Notes under the pieces: generated by a model
Databases searched by the model: none
The model's input: only the letters and a program-made list of their open reading frames with translations
What the model was told of the DNA's origin: nothing
Shown here: positions 26,244-36,119 of the stretch, in pieces
How the letters are laid out: each line of letters starts with the position of its first letter
How positions within the stretch are numbered: the stretch's first letter is position 1
Program-made: the position numbers and the translations under genes
NCBI GenBank assembly: GCA_023374025.1
Contig: SIJG01000126.1
Span: forward strand, 85,804-149,803
Direction: 5' to 3'
DNA length: 64,000 nt
From: Heterodera schachtii
Taxonomy: Eukaryota; Nematoda; Chromadorea; Rhabditida; Heteroderidae

Positions 26244-26573
26244 ATGCAAATTATTTTTTGAAATTTTTTTGCTTTTTTATGCCAAATAAATTATCAAAAT
26301 TTGTTTTATAAAAATACATTATTTTAATTTTTAATTTGTTTTCATACATAAAAATGCATTTTTATACATAAAATAGTCAATAAAAATTAAACCAAATTTT
26401 TTTTTTTCAAATCGACATGATATTTTGTGCATCTATCTATTACATCTTTATATTTACTGAATTTTTTAATTTAATTGAATAAAATTAAAATAAAGATTTT
26501 GTTTCGTAAAAATATTTTTAATAAATAACTATGCATAAAAAGCAAAAATAAAAATTGTAAAATGAATTAGCAT

Positions 26574-26636
26574 GCAGAGGATTCGAACCTAGGACCCAAA
26601 AAAAAAACTGACTAACGCACTACCTCGACAAACAAC
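26574..26636 (-). repeat. tRNA-like sequence, right arm of foldback
   Basis: Read on the minus strand, cgaggtagtgcgttagtca (A-box side) is followed by ggttcgaatcc, a canonical B box. It is the inverted counterpart of the sequence in the left arm but diverged in the anticodon region, which here is a poly-T/A stretch. Confidence 0.6.
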
Positions 26637-27397
26637 AAAATTTAACAAACAGTTAAAAACAACCATTAGACACTTGGAAGGTGAACAAACAATTATTTCT
26701 TTTCCATAATTTTAAAAAGACAAAAAGTTTGGCACGTCATAACCCGGCACTCAGACTCATTTAGCAGAAAATAAAAACACTTTTCTTAAGAACCCATGGG
26801 TGCTCTATCCACTCACCAAATTTCATTCAGAAAACCACGGACACCCTAGGACCTTCCTTTTAAATACTAATCTTAAATAATTTATATACTATTCGTTTTT
26901 ATAAATAAATCTAAATAAAATAATTAATGTATATTAAAACAAACTATAATCAATAGTGTCTTGCCGTTGCTAGAAACATTTGGTTCTTTTGATTAAAAAC
27001 AAAGAAAATGCGTAACTATGTGATTTATTAACTTAATTGTGCATATAATCAAATATATTTAATAAAATAATTGCAGCTGAGTCGTTTTATAAAAACGATA
27101 AAGTGAAATTTGATTTATATGACATTGAATATTATTGAATTAAATTATGAACGATCATTATTAAATCATAGAAATTGAAATTGAAACAATAGAACTATAT
27201 AAATTATCAATAGTTTATTAATGTTTACTGAAATCCGGCTTGTCAGTCACTCGCAAATTTAAAATTAGTCTACAATTAATAAATAAACTCGCAAAATTAA
27301 AGGTTATAATAAAAATGTTAATTGGTCAGGAGCACAACCTTCGCACCACCAAACAACATAAAACAGTGCAAATGTTTATTTAATTTATTGGGATAAA

Positions 27398-27541
27398 AAA
27401 ACTTTGGCACGTCATAACTCGGCACTCGTGCCCATTTAGCAGAAAATAAAAACACTTTTCTTAAGAACCCAGGGATGCTCTATCCACCCACCAAATTTCA
27501 TTTGGAAATCCCACGGACACCCTAGGACCTTCCTTTGTGAG
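27398..27541 (+). repeat. Foldback-family arm, solo copy
   Basis: Matches the right arm of the 26-kb foldback from ggcacgtcataact to ggaccttcctttgtga with a few substitutions. No opposing arm is nearby, so it is a solo arm or a remnant after deletion. Confidence 0.8.
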
Positions 27542-27559
27542 TCATTTAGCTGATAAGAT

Positions 27560-28710
27560 TATGGAATAATAACTTTTGAACAATCTTATCAAACATTAAT
27601 ACAATTGTAATGAAATATAAGTATTACGCTATGTCTATCCGGATAAAGTTTGTCACTACGTGTGCTGTATGCATTAATGAATGAATGAGTTGAGACCGAA
27701 ACATCGTAATCTAAATATTTAAAATTAATAAAATTAAGTATCTAGAAAAATGAATAAATATGAATACTAGTTTAAAAAAAAAACTAAATTTCATAAAAAT
27801 AATAATTTAATTTACTTCAAAATATTTTTACTGCATCTGTAATGAATTTTTAAATAAATTGAATAAAGTAATTCAATATATACTGACTGAATTTTTTTGA
27901 AAAGATATTTTTATAATTAAACACATAAATTCCCATTAATTTTAGTTAAATACTTTTTAACATTTCATGATTTGTTTTTCTATAATGGTAATTATTTTCT
28001 TTTTTATGTTTTTCATTCCGAGCAGTATTGTAGTATTAAATTATATAAAATTTATAGTTTTGTGTTTTAATGATTTAATTATAATTATTATTTTAATATT
28101 CCTTATTTCGCTCCCAAGAAAAAATTCAATTGTGCCTTTAATTGCTGTTTAATAGTTGTTGAATCTTGACTGCCTCCTTAAATACATTTCAGGGTTGGGT
28201 GCTTTTATTGCGAATTGTATATATTTTCATTTTATTTAGTATTATTCTTAATAAATTATGGATGTGCAGAATATGCTATCTATTTTACTCTTTCTTTGTT
28301 TCTATAAATATTATGGGTAACGGAGTCGGTTGTGTTTTAATTATTGTTTAAATAGTTAAATTTAACTTATAATAGGAGAATTTTACTCCTTTTCATTTAA
28401 TTAAAATTTTCATGTTTTTGTTTTGTTGTAAATGATTTTTTTTAACATTTTTCATTCCGAGCATATTTTTCCAAAACAGTTATTAATTTGAAAACTGTAT
28501 ACTTGAGCACTTGAGGCAATTAGACTTTAATGAAAATCTAATTTTTACATTCCAATATGTACAATAAAATTTTTTTAAATATTAATTTGATACTTATTCC
28601 TTTAGCAAATTCTTTGTTTAAAAAGCTATTTTCAATTATGTAGATTTGGTTTTGCATGTTGAAGGATTAAGCATATGTTACAAATATATTGTGATTCTAA
28701 TTGAAATATT
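27560..28710. other. AT-rich T-biased DNA without recognised genes
   Basis: Hydrophobic open frames of about 60 codons at 27.97-28.35 kb follow the T bias and carry no supporting signal. No repeat structure was recognised. Confidence 0.5.
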
Positions 28711-28712
28711 TT

Positions 28713-28771
28713 TTTGTTATTATGTTTTATCGGTTTTTTGAGATTGGTTATAAAACCTCAATATAATATAT
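28713..28771 (+). repeat. Dispersed 58-bp repeat, copy B
   Basis: Counterpart of 12794-12851, ending 11 bp before the MITE terminus at 28782. Confidence 0.7.
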
Positions 28772-28781
28772 AGGACCGCAA

Positions 28782-28925
28782 CAGGGATGGGCCAAATCGA
28801 AAAATAAAAAGCGAAATGCGAAAAGCGAAATTTGCGAAACAGAAAAATGCGAAATGAAAAAAAAGTGAAATGCGAAAAGCTAAAATATGCGAAAATGTTA
28901 GGATTTTTGAAAAGAGTGGGACGTG
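28782..28925. mobile_element. Truncated hAT-like MITE, gaaaagcg family
   Basis: The terminus cagggatggg is followed by gcgaaatgcgaaaagcg words, the reverse-complement style of the cgcttttcg words in the element at 16990. Only one end is present. It merges into AT-rich DNA by about 28.92 kb. Confidence 0.6.
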
Positions 28926-29307
28926 TAACAGAAAATTAAAAATAAATGATATGACATGACATGACAAATTGTTAAATTAATAAAGACTCTTCATTCAGTA
29001 CAAAATTTAATTTGTAAAATGTAAAATATGTTAATATTAATTTAAAGGTGCCATAAACATTAATTGATTGAAAAATTAAACGATGAACAATGGATTTTAA
29101 AATGCAACTTTGTGGATTTTTGCAAAAATTAATTTTTATATCAAAATAGAATGGATTTGAACAGCTCTTCTATTCCCCAATGAAATAAAACAGAAACTTA
29201 AAATTAGCATTAAAATTTTTTTCAAATAATATTTAGATAATAACAAAAGTAAAGTCAAAAAATTATATGGAAACTTAATTCATAAATACTTTTAAATAGA
29301 TAAAGTA

Positions 29308-29523
29308 ATGAAAATACCCAAACTAAATTCAAATAAAAAATACTCAATTTTTGATTACCTATATAAAGGTGGAAAGCCTTTAAAAATGAAAAAAAGTGGT
29401 GGACGATATTTTTTTCTTATGATATTTGGAATGGGATTGTTTTTCATGAATAACAAATACAAAGCAAAAAATATTTATAGCAAAAATTTGAAAAAAAAAT
29501 TTCTTCCAATCAATACATATTAA
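29308..29523 (+). pseudogene. Coding-like fragment with YKGGKP
   Basis: A 71-codon K-rich frame begins MKIPKLNSNKKYSIFDYLYK and contains GGKPLKMKKSGGRYFF. The YxGGKP stretch resembles YSGGKP in the fragment at 16006-16170, hinting at a shared dispersed source. Lysine-rich frames are expected in A-biased DNA, so coding status is doubtful. No family was recognised. Confidence 0.2.
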
Positions 29524-29833
29524 AAACTAAATAACTGACAATACATTAATTAAATAAACAAAAAACATATTATTTAATTGATCAAAAAAAATTCCTTTAT
29601 ATTAATGAAATAAACAAGGAATATCTATTTTAAATATAATACAAAATAATATTTGCGGATAATTAAATAAATAAATTTCGATATTTTTTAACATTAAAAA
29701 ATGACTTAACGTTTTTCAAACTCAAATCAAAAATAATAAATTACACTAATTTATATGCTACTTGAGCAAATATAAGTAAAAAATAAAATAAAAAATGTAT
29801 TTCAATAAAACAACCATAAGAACAGTAATTATT

Positions 29834-30411
29834 AAGGATGCCAAAAATATGCAAAAGCAAATTGGATTCTGTAGTCTAATTAATAGGAAAACATCTTCTT
29901 TTATGTATTTGCGTATAAAAGTCGGGACTTTTATTTGCATATTTTGCCATTTTCATCAAATATTTTCCGATTTGAATATCCTTTATGAAAAATTTAATTA
30001 TGCCTAAAATTAAATCCAAATCTGAATGGATTCGCGGGTGGATCAACAGGATTGACGGAAAAACAACGTACACCACGGACGGAAAAATAGTGTATTGTCA
30101 ACCATGCCAGCAATACAATCCTGCGAAGTAGAGCGCCCATTTCTATTTATAAAAACATTTTGGCAGACAACAGGATGAGATTCACTTCCAAAAATCTTGA
30201 AAAATTTATGATTTGCAATTGCAAAAACAACCGATAAAATTTATGAGGAATTAAATTTTTTAACTATTTTCACCCCTAATTTTCAAGTTTTTTTATGCAT
30301 ATTTGGTCATATTTTGCGATTTTTATGCATATTTGGTGCTTATTTCACGATTTTATTTGCATATTTATGCGCATATATTGGGCATTTTTCGTGCATATTT
30401 TTGGCATCCTT
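29834..30411 (+). mobile_element. hAT MITE, gcatattt family, with BED-like ORF
   Basis: The termini aaggatgccaaaaatatgc and gcatatttttggcatcctt are perfect inverted repeats of 19 bp. Flanks agtaatta (29824-29831) and agtgatta (30412-30419) could be an 8-bp duplication with one change, leaving two extra T at the left. The right end is packed with tgcatattt words. The middle encodes a short BED-like finger start (30000-30131). It is related to 13316-13791. Confidence 0.8.
30000..30131 (+). pseudogene. hAT transposase N-terminal BED-like fragment
   Basis: The frame from ATG at 30000 to TAG at 30129 encodes 43 residues: MPKIKSKSEW, IRGWINRIDGK, YTTDGKIVYCQPCQQ. The W...TDGK(I/V)(V/F)YC..C pattern is how CGGBP1/BED-type zinc fingers of hAT transposases begin. 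The two Cys of the CxxC pair are present, but the frame stops before the His pair. The same segment, further decayed, lies in the 13.4 kb element. It is a remnant of the autonomous parent, not a working transposase. Confidence 0.55.
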
Positions 30412-30419
30412 AGTGATTA

Positions 30420-31640
30420 TATTATAATGGATAAGAAATATGCCATGATCAATTAAAAATAAAATATTGCACACATTACGGATATTTAAATAATTGTTAA
30501 TTTAAAAAATTAAATATTTATTGAAATGTGAGTGATTTTATTGAAAAATGTTTAAAAGTGCAATATTTTAATTCTTTATTTTGAGAGTTAATTGGAATTT
30601 GTCTATTTAATTGTTTATAAGGGCCCTAACAGAAGAATTTGGATACGATATATTGAAAAAGAATTTGTACAAATTGCCAAAGATGAAATAATACTTCGAA
30701 AAATTCGCTAAACGAAATTGTATATTAAATTTTTTAATAAATTAAAAACATCGGAATACTATGGAATTGATGATCAATCATATTTATAGGCAGTGTGCCA
30801 ATCATTCGTCCATGTTGTTGAAAACATTTTATTTCGTTTGTTAACGAAGTGGTGAATAATAATATTTGATATAAATATCAAGATAATTACATTAATTTAC
30901 AAATTAACTTAATCATTAAAAATATATTTAAAAAATACATTTAAAATAAATATATGAAAATGGAAGGCCGTAGACATGTAAAAGATGGTATTGTAAACTA
31001 ACATATAAATTAATAAATGATCAAAGTAATTATTGAAATAAATAAATTTGCATCTTCTTAAATTTATAAACTTTTAGCAATAAAAATGCAAAGAATATAA
31101 TGCCTAATACAATTAATAGCTCTCCTAAAGTCAATAATTAAATAAATTAATTGTAAAAATTAATAGAACCTTCAGAGAATAAATGATCATTAATAACAAC
31201 ACTTTAAAAAGTACTGTTGTAAAAGACCAACGCAAAAATGTGAATAGAAAAGCATTAAAAAAAAGTTAATTTTACGATTTTAGGACCTTTTTTGAAAAAA
31301 AATTTTATGGAGGCAATGTCAGCAATTTTCTATAAATATATAATAAATTGCATGATTTTTTTATTATAGATAAAATTAGTCCTTTATTAAATATGATTAG
31401 TTTTTATAATTAATTTTTTAAATAAATAATCAAAACAGTTTGAATTCATATTTTGGCCCACTGTTCCGTTAAACTCATTAACAAAAATTTATTATGCTTT
31501 TTATGCGAGTTTGGGGAAAGAATGGCGATTTGGCTAAAAATGCAATTTTATTTTTTAGTAATATTCTTTTTTTTCAAATAAAATTATAAGCAATGAATAA
31601 ATTCAAATATTATATTCGCCGACAATTTTAATTAATTTTT
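30420..31640. other. AT-rich DNA, one short coding-like trace
   Basis: At 30625-30695 the plus strand reads ALTEEFGYDILKKNLYKLPK in one frame before a stop, a possible exon scrap without identifiable family. The remainder is A-biased low-complexity DNA. Confidence 0.4.
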
Positions 31641-31666
31641 TTATATGCAATTATTAATATTTTTGT

Positions 31667-32035
31667 ATGAAGGGCATGATCGAGTCAGGCAATGGTGTAG
31701 TTTGGAAAGTTCGGGCACCGAAGTTGAATGCTGTAGTCACACGGCATTCCAATCAAATGAGAAAGTTTTATCTCATCCCATACAAAGAACACCATGAACA
31801 GTTGCCCAACGAACAGCCACAGCAACAATTGCCCGTCGATCAACAACCGCAAAATGATCAACCCGAAGAAGTCCAGCCCAGATCGCCACGTCGTGTACGA
31901 TTTGCGGACGAAGAGAACGAACCATTGGAAAGAGCACAATCGCCACCGACTGTGAGACGGTCAACACGCGAAAGAAAGGCACCGAAAATTTTGAACCCGG
32001 ACGCATCAAAAGCCAAATACGATTATGTCTGATCG
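31667..32035 (+). pseudogene. Gypsy-type integrase C-terminal end
   Basis: The frame ends in TGA just after KAKYDYV. It reads GNGVVWKVRAPKLNAVV, then VTRHSNQMRKFYL, which fits the integrase C-terminal fold that ends H-x-N-x-(L/M). A disordered Q/P/E-rich tail follows, with VRRSTRERKAPKILNP. Such RRSTR-RxxP tails close many Ty3/Gypsy polyproteins. A polypurine tract and an LTR follow immediately (32047-32373), fixing this as the 3' end of an element. Everything 5' of about 31.66 kb is missing, so it is truncated and dead. Confidence 0.75.
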
Positions 32036-32046
32036 GGTCTGATCTT

Positions 32047-32057
32047 AAAAAGGAAGA
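32047..32057 (+). other. Polypurine tract
   Basis: Purine run aaaaaggaaga directly abuts the LTR start, the position where plus-strand DNA synthesis of LTR retrotransposons is primed. Confidence 0.7.
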
Positions 32058-32373
32058 TGTTGGGTAGCCAATCAATATTGCTTTTCGCCCATTTCCCTTA
32101 GGTCATTTCTCTATTTTTCTCGCGATACACTCTCTCATTTTGTCATCTCTCTCTCCTTCACTATTCATGTGTCTCTTCCCTGTACTCATCATCATAAATA
32201 GCCGAGCACACAGCCATTCTTTGTCAGTCTATGTCATTTGCCATTTCTCATTTATTTTGCATTTATTCTCTGTCATCAATTTATTGTTCTATTTTATTTA
32301 TCTATTTGTGGACTTATTTTATTTATTAAAGTTTATTCTTTCTAAGTGTTTTGGTCAAGCAAAAGACACAACA
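32058..32373 (+). repeat. 3' LTR of Gypsy-like element (316 bp)
   Basis: Begins tgttgggtagcc and ends aagacacaaca, so its tips are the inverted pair tgttg/caaca. Internal features are ctctct-rich U3 DNA, a cataaatag TATA-like word near 32195 and an attaaa polyadenylation-type word near the 3' end. A related 3' half lies at 21930-22155. The 5' LTR is not in the window. Confidence 0.8.
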
Positions 32374-32535
32374 ATTTTTATCAGCATTAAAATTTAATAA
32401 ATTTATTATGAATATGATGGTGATGTTGGTTGATACTCATAATCATAACCAGGGATGTATTGAGAAGATGAATGATTAAATGTCTGATCAGCAAAAGAAT
32501 ACCCAGATATAATTGGATTTATACAAACAATTATT

Positions 32536-32949
32536 TTAGGCTATTAAGGAAGGCAAAATCGCCTTCCGAGATTTCCTTTTAATATCTTTGAGTTGCCCTG
32601 TTAGCTTGTTTCTTTTTTCTAAAACAACTTTCTTGTTATCCCTTATCGCTTTTCTTTTTTTCTTTTCTTCTTCAAGGCGTGTTTTTGTACACGGACTCAT
32701 GCGGCGTTGGCGCTTCAGTGGGACATTTTGGTCACAGGAAGAACAAAAGCGCAGGAATTTGCCGTTCGCCGCTTTACGAAGACGAATAGTAGGCACGTAC
32801 GCACCGTTACGAAAGATTCTCGGGTTGGGTGTCGGACAACGTCTTCGACCGCCAATGTAGTCGTTCATGCGTTGAAAAAAACGGATTCGGCTTTCTGACC
32901 GACCCATTTTCACCGCGGGAGATAAGCTTCTTGAGCGTTGACCAATCAT
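32536..32949 (-). CDS. Small basic protein, unrecognised
   Basis: A single-exon 137-residue frame starts MIGQRSRSLSPAVKMGRSES and ends KSRKAILPSLIA. It is strongly basic. The middle has RRRCPTPNPRIFRNG and a lone CSSC pair (RFCSSCDQNVPLKRQ). The C-terminal third is charged and probably helical (EEEKKKRKAIRDNKK). Balanced amino-acid use and locally higher GC distinguish it from the desert frames. A nucleolar or RNA-binding role would fit the charge, but that is only a guess. A Gypsy LTR lies 160 bp beyond its stop. No signal peptide or membrane segment is present. Confidence 0.45.
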   Translation of the reverse strand: MIGQRSRSLSPAVKMGRSESRIRFFQRMNDYIGGRRRCPTPNPRIFRNGAYVPTIRLRKAANGKFLRFCSSCDQNVPLKRQRRMSPCTKTRLEEEKKKRKAIRDNKKVVLEKRNKLTGQLKDIKRKSRKAILPSLIA

Positions 32950-33055
32950 TTAACTTGGGCAATTCAACATACTTAAAATATTTATACTAACGATTTAAAT
33001 ATTAGATAGAATTGAGTTGATTGAATGAATTCTACTCTTTTTAAATATGCTTACT

Positions 33056-33345
33056 ATTAAGAAGCAAACATTTTCACTTTTAATTGGTACATTGCAAAAA
33101 ATGTTGAAAATTTGCACATTCGCTTAATTCAAAATTTAAGAAGCAAACATTTTCACTTTAAGCGGCATTTCAATGATCAAAACACCATTTTGGTACATTG
33201 CACAAATGTTAAAATTTTCGCTTAATTCCAAATTTAAGAAGCAAGTTTTTCACTTTTAACAAGTGTTCATTCGATCGCACAAAAAAAGAAGTTGAAATTG
33301 AGCTTTTGGATTAACTCCAATTTCAAGTAGCAAATATTTTCACTC
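33056..33345 (+). repeat. Degenerate tandem repeat of about 80-100 bp
   Basis: Three to four loosely conserved units carry aagaagcaaacattttcact, tggtacattgcaaaaatgtt and attcgcttaattc. They lie between the small gene at 32.5-32.9 kb (upstream side of its start) and a C homopolymer. Confidence 0.65.
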
Positions 33346-33427
33346 TCGAACAACATTGACATTAATTTCCGCAATTTTATTGCTGTTGAGCAAGTGCCTT
33401 TCTGTGTTAGCAAAGAGCACAATTTCT

Positions 33428-33448
33428 CCCCCCCCCCCCCCCCCCCCC
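33428..33448 (+). repeat. Poly-C run (21 nt)
   Basis: An uninterrupted run of 21 C. On the minus strand it is a G-run able to form G-quadruplex structure. Similar runs occur at 44563-44578, 58098-58110, 59749-59760 and 63671-63695. Confidence 0.9.
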
Positions 33449-33885
33449 GCACAAACGATTGCCGTATTTTATGACGAAAATGATGAACTTGACAGAAAAT
33501 AATTTTGGGGATGCAACAAATTTTAGGCCATCACAATTCGCTCTTTTTTTTGAGTTGAGCAATTTTGAGTGCGGGATAGTACATGAAATTCTATGTATAA
33601 AAGCTGAGACTGGGACAGTCAAATATCTTAAAATGAATTTTATTCCAAACAATATTTATTTTCCTACCGCTCAGGACCCCGAAAGTATAATTATTTTTAT
33701 ATTGTCTAAAGCTTTTGCTTTTACTAATTTAGTTTCACATATTCTACTCTCGGACCAGCAAAGTATATTAATATTATTCTATCAATAATTTATATCATTT
33801 TCAATTTAGTCCCATATATGGTCATCCCAGAAACCCAAAGTAGTGAATTTTAATTAAAGATTAATTTCTTGAATTTAACAGTTCC

Positions 33886-34120
33886 GCCGAATCACCCTTA
33901 TCCTCCTTCCGCTTTTCCGCTGAATCCCCCTTGTCCTCCTTCCGCTTAATCCCCCTTGTTTTTCTTCCGCCTTTCCGCCCAATCCCCCTTGTCCTCCTTC
34001 CGCTTTTCCGCCCAATCCATCTTGTCCTTCTTCCGCTTTTCCGCCCAATCCCCCTTCGCATCCTTCCGCTTTTCCGCCGAATCCGTGGACTTTTCCTTGT
34101 CCGCCTCAACCTCCTCCTCC
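33886..34120 (+). repeat. 33-bp coding-compatible minisatellite
   Basis: About six copies of a 33-bp unit (cttccgcttttccgccc + aatcccccttgtcc). 33 bp keeps all frames open. Plus-strand frames give SAFPPNPPCPP-type Pro repeats, and minus-strand frames give KEDKGDSAEKR-type charged repeats. The Pro-rich frame joins in phase to the zinc-finger exon downstream (see 34172-34266). That makes it the better coding candidate, though neither frame has a secure start. Confidence 0.75.
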
Positions 34121-34171
34121 TTTTACACAATGTTCTATCCAACCCTTTGAAAATATTTTCTTCATTTTTAG

Positions 34172-34266
34172 CTTTGGCCAAACCATTTCAATTTCACCTA
34201 TGCTTCAAGCATTTTGCCTCAAAAGGCAGCTTAAAAACCCATTTCGAAACGCATTCAGCAATGTAA
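34172..34266 (+). pseudogene. C2H2 zinc-finger terminal exon
   Basis: After the acceptor tcatttttag the frame reads LAKPFQFHLCFKHFASKGS, then LKTHFETHSAM and TAA. The spacing C-x3-F-x5-L-x2-H-x3-H is exactly a C2H2 finger, but the first Cys of the CxxC pair is replaced by Phe (ttt for tgt). If a 40-nt intron (34132-34171, gttcta...ttttag) is removed, the Pro-rich frame of the minisatellite (PPQPPPPFTQ) joins in phase. One key ligand is lost, so this finger cannot bind zinc normally. It may be a pseudogene or a sequencing change. Confidence 0.5.
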
Positions 34267-34269
34267 AAT

Positions 34270-35370
34270 TGGTTAATTTATGCAATTAAAAATATTTTAA
34301 GCCCATTACATGAATGTGCCATTTAAGAAAATTTATAATTATTTTACAGTAATAATAACAATAATATTTTAAATAAATTTATAAAATGTTAATTAAGGTA
34401 CATTTTATCCGGAAACATCCCGAGTCAATGCCATTTCCTTGTTGTTTTTGTCCATCGGCATTTGAAAATCAGGTGTATTTTTCGTTAATTTGTAAAATTT
34501 GGGATTCTTTCACCGCTATTATGTATCCTTTATTTACAATTATTTAACTATTTTATTATGATAAGAATCCTGGATGTTAGGTGCTAAAAAGACAGTAAAT
34601 AGACCACTAAACATGTCAAAATTTCTAATTTACCATTAAAATCATGAATCGTAGAATAGAAAAAAAGTAAATTTGGAAAATAATAAATTTAAAAAATATT
34701 TTTACGGTTGTCAGCCCAGATTTTGAAGATTTTTGGGCTTTTATTGACTGAAAAAAGGTTCCAAAATAAAAAGGTAACCTAAAATCCAAACTTACAAAAA
34801 AGATTGAATTTATCTATAATTTTATTATTTCTAATAGGAAAACGGATTGGCTCAATTTTTTCGCTTACCTACTCTTATTTACCCAAATTCCCAGCAAACG
34901 GCCTCTCAAATTCGGAATTATTGAGCTTTTTAAGTATTAATCCATTACTTCTGCATATTTTGTTGATTCATCGAATTCATCGACAGAGAATGACCAATGA
35001 ACAATATAAGCAACTGTTTCTGAGATAAAATTGAATTAGTAAAAGGCAAATTGATTTAATTCATCAAATGCATAGATGAAAGCATCACTGATTGGAATAT
35101 GAATAACAGTAGACGGGTATACACTAAAATGGCTAAATAACATACATTTTTCGATTGATTTTGTTTATTTGTCAATGAGTGATTAACAGTCCTGTATCTT
35201 TATGCTGAATAATTGATTACTTTTATCCAGAGCGGCCAAGTTTTTTTAAAAAAAAGGACAAACGAGGCTAAAACAATGATTTGGACCCCAAAAAAAATTT
35301 TTTTTCTAAAACTAATAGTAGCGCGAAGGAAAAGTAATAAAACATGAAAAATCAACTTGAAACAATAATC
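34270..35370. other. AT-rich DNA without recognised genes
   Basis: No exon or repeat was supported. A 74-codon plus-strand frame near 34.8 kb lacks any splice or homology support. Confidence 0.45.
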
Positions 35371-35374
35371 AATA

Positions 35375-35580
35375 ATGCTTTTTTGCGGCGCGCTTTTTCC
35401 AAAAAACTTGGGAATTGGGGGGCCGGCGGTGCCAATAAACGCCACCGGGAAAATTTTTCAATTAAAATGAGATTTGTTAACAGAATTTCACCAAAAAATG
35501 ACCACTTTTGAGATTTTGAGCCCATTTTTATGAAAAAATAAGGTTTTGGGGCCCGACGGTGCCGATAGGCGCCGTCGGGG
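35375..35580 (+). repeat. GC hairpin cassette (H3-H4), paired
   Basis: The leader ttttttgcggcgcgcttttt is followed by hairpin H3 at 35423-35448 (arms ccggcggtgcc and aacgccaccgg, loop aata). A linker with gatttgttaacagaatttc leads to H4 at 35552-35579 (arms cccgacggtgcc and ggcgccgtcggg, loop gata, all 12 pairs but one Watson-Crick). H4 differs from the consensus at both partners of one pair (A-T for G-C). Confidence 0.85.
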
Positions 35581-35687
35581 GAAAATAGAAATTTTGACCA
35601 TTTTAAAAGAGATTTTCACTGAAATTTTAAGGCATTTTAACTCAACAAAATGAAGTAGTTATGATTGCAGTTTTTGTTGGGGGTGTA

Positions 35688-35850
35688 TTAACAATGTTGA
35701 CTGTTGTTGTTGCGATGGTTGCGGTATTGATGCATTGCCAAATTTTGTTGTGTTAGTAGTTGCGATTGAAGTTGTTGGTGCTGTGTTGACGAGGTTGACG
35801 GTTGATGTAATGGTGATTGCGCAGTTACCGCAGCAACGACAGATTTAAGG
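35688..35850 (-). pseudogene. Q/T-rich coding-like fragment
   Basis: Two overlapping minus-strand frames are open. One gives SSTQHQQLQSQLLTQQNLAM and ends NNNSQHC. The other gives TNTTKFGNASIPQPSQQQQS and ends PQQKLQS. Caa/cag-rich DNA of this sort is common in disordered regions of metazoan transcription regulators, but it can also be simple repeat. It is bounded upstream by hairpin H5. Frame and family are undecided. Confidence 0.3.
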
Positions 35851-35853
35851 GGG

Positions 35854-35881
35854 TCCGGCGGTGCTGATAGGCGCCGTCGGA
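35854..35881 (+). repeat. GC hairpin (H5)
   Basis: Arms tccggcggtgct and ggcgccgtcgga with loop gata. Twelve positions pair, including two G-T wobbles. It is a single hairpin without the second partner, 270 bp after H4. Confidence 0.75.
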
Positions 35882-35989
35882 AACATTTTGGAATTTTGAG
35901 TGTAATATTTTTTCTCAAAAATTTCTCATTCCTCACCAATTCCCTTCTCTTTTCTCACCAGACCCTCATTCTTACCAGTGCTTATTTAG

Positions 35990-36115
35990 TCCTACCAGGA
36001 CCAGGACTGATAAAATCGGGACCGGGATTTCTGTTTTTTCAAAAATCAATCCGGGACCGGGACCTGAAAAAACCGAATTTCCCGACCCGGTCTCGGTCCC
36101 GTACAACTCCATCCA
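35990..36115. mobile_element. MITE fragment, gggaccggga family
   Basis: Repeated (g)ggaccggga and gtctcggtcccgtacaactc words. The last word is the terminus of the complete 202-bp copy at 63079-63280, so this is a diverged or partial member of that family. Confidence 0.6.
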
Positions 36116-36119
36116 ACAT

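Larger units (their letters stand above)
25996..26866. mobile_element. Foldback element with tRNA-like arms
   Basis: Two arms of roughly 370 bp are inverted copies. The outer ends read aaaggaaggtcctagggtgt (left) and the reverse complement at 26844-26865. The arms share ggttcttaagaaaagtg, ttctgctaaatgagtctgag and gttatgacgtgccaaac. Each arm contains a tRNA-like sequence in inverted orientation. Fragments of one arm occur at 1-111 and 27398-27541, so the family is dispersed. There is no transposase. Confidence 0.85.
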
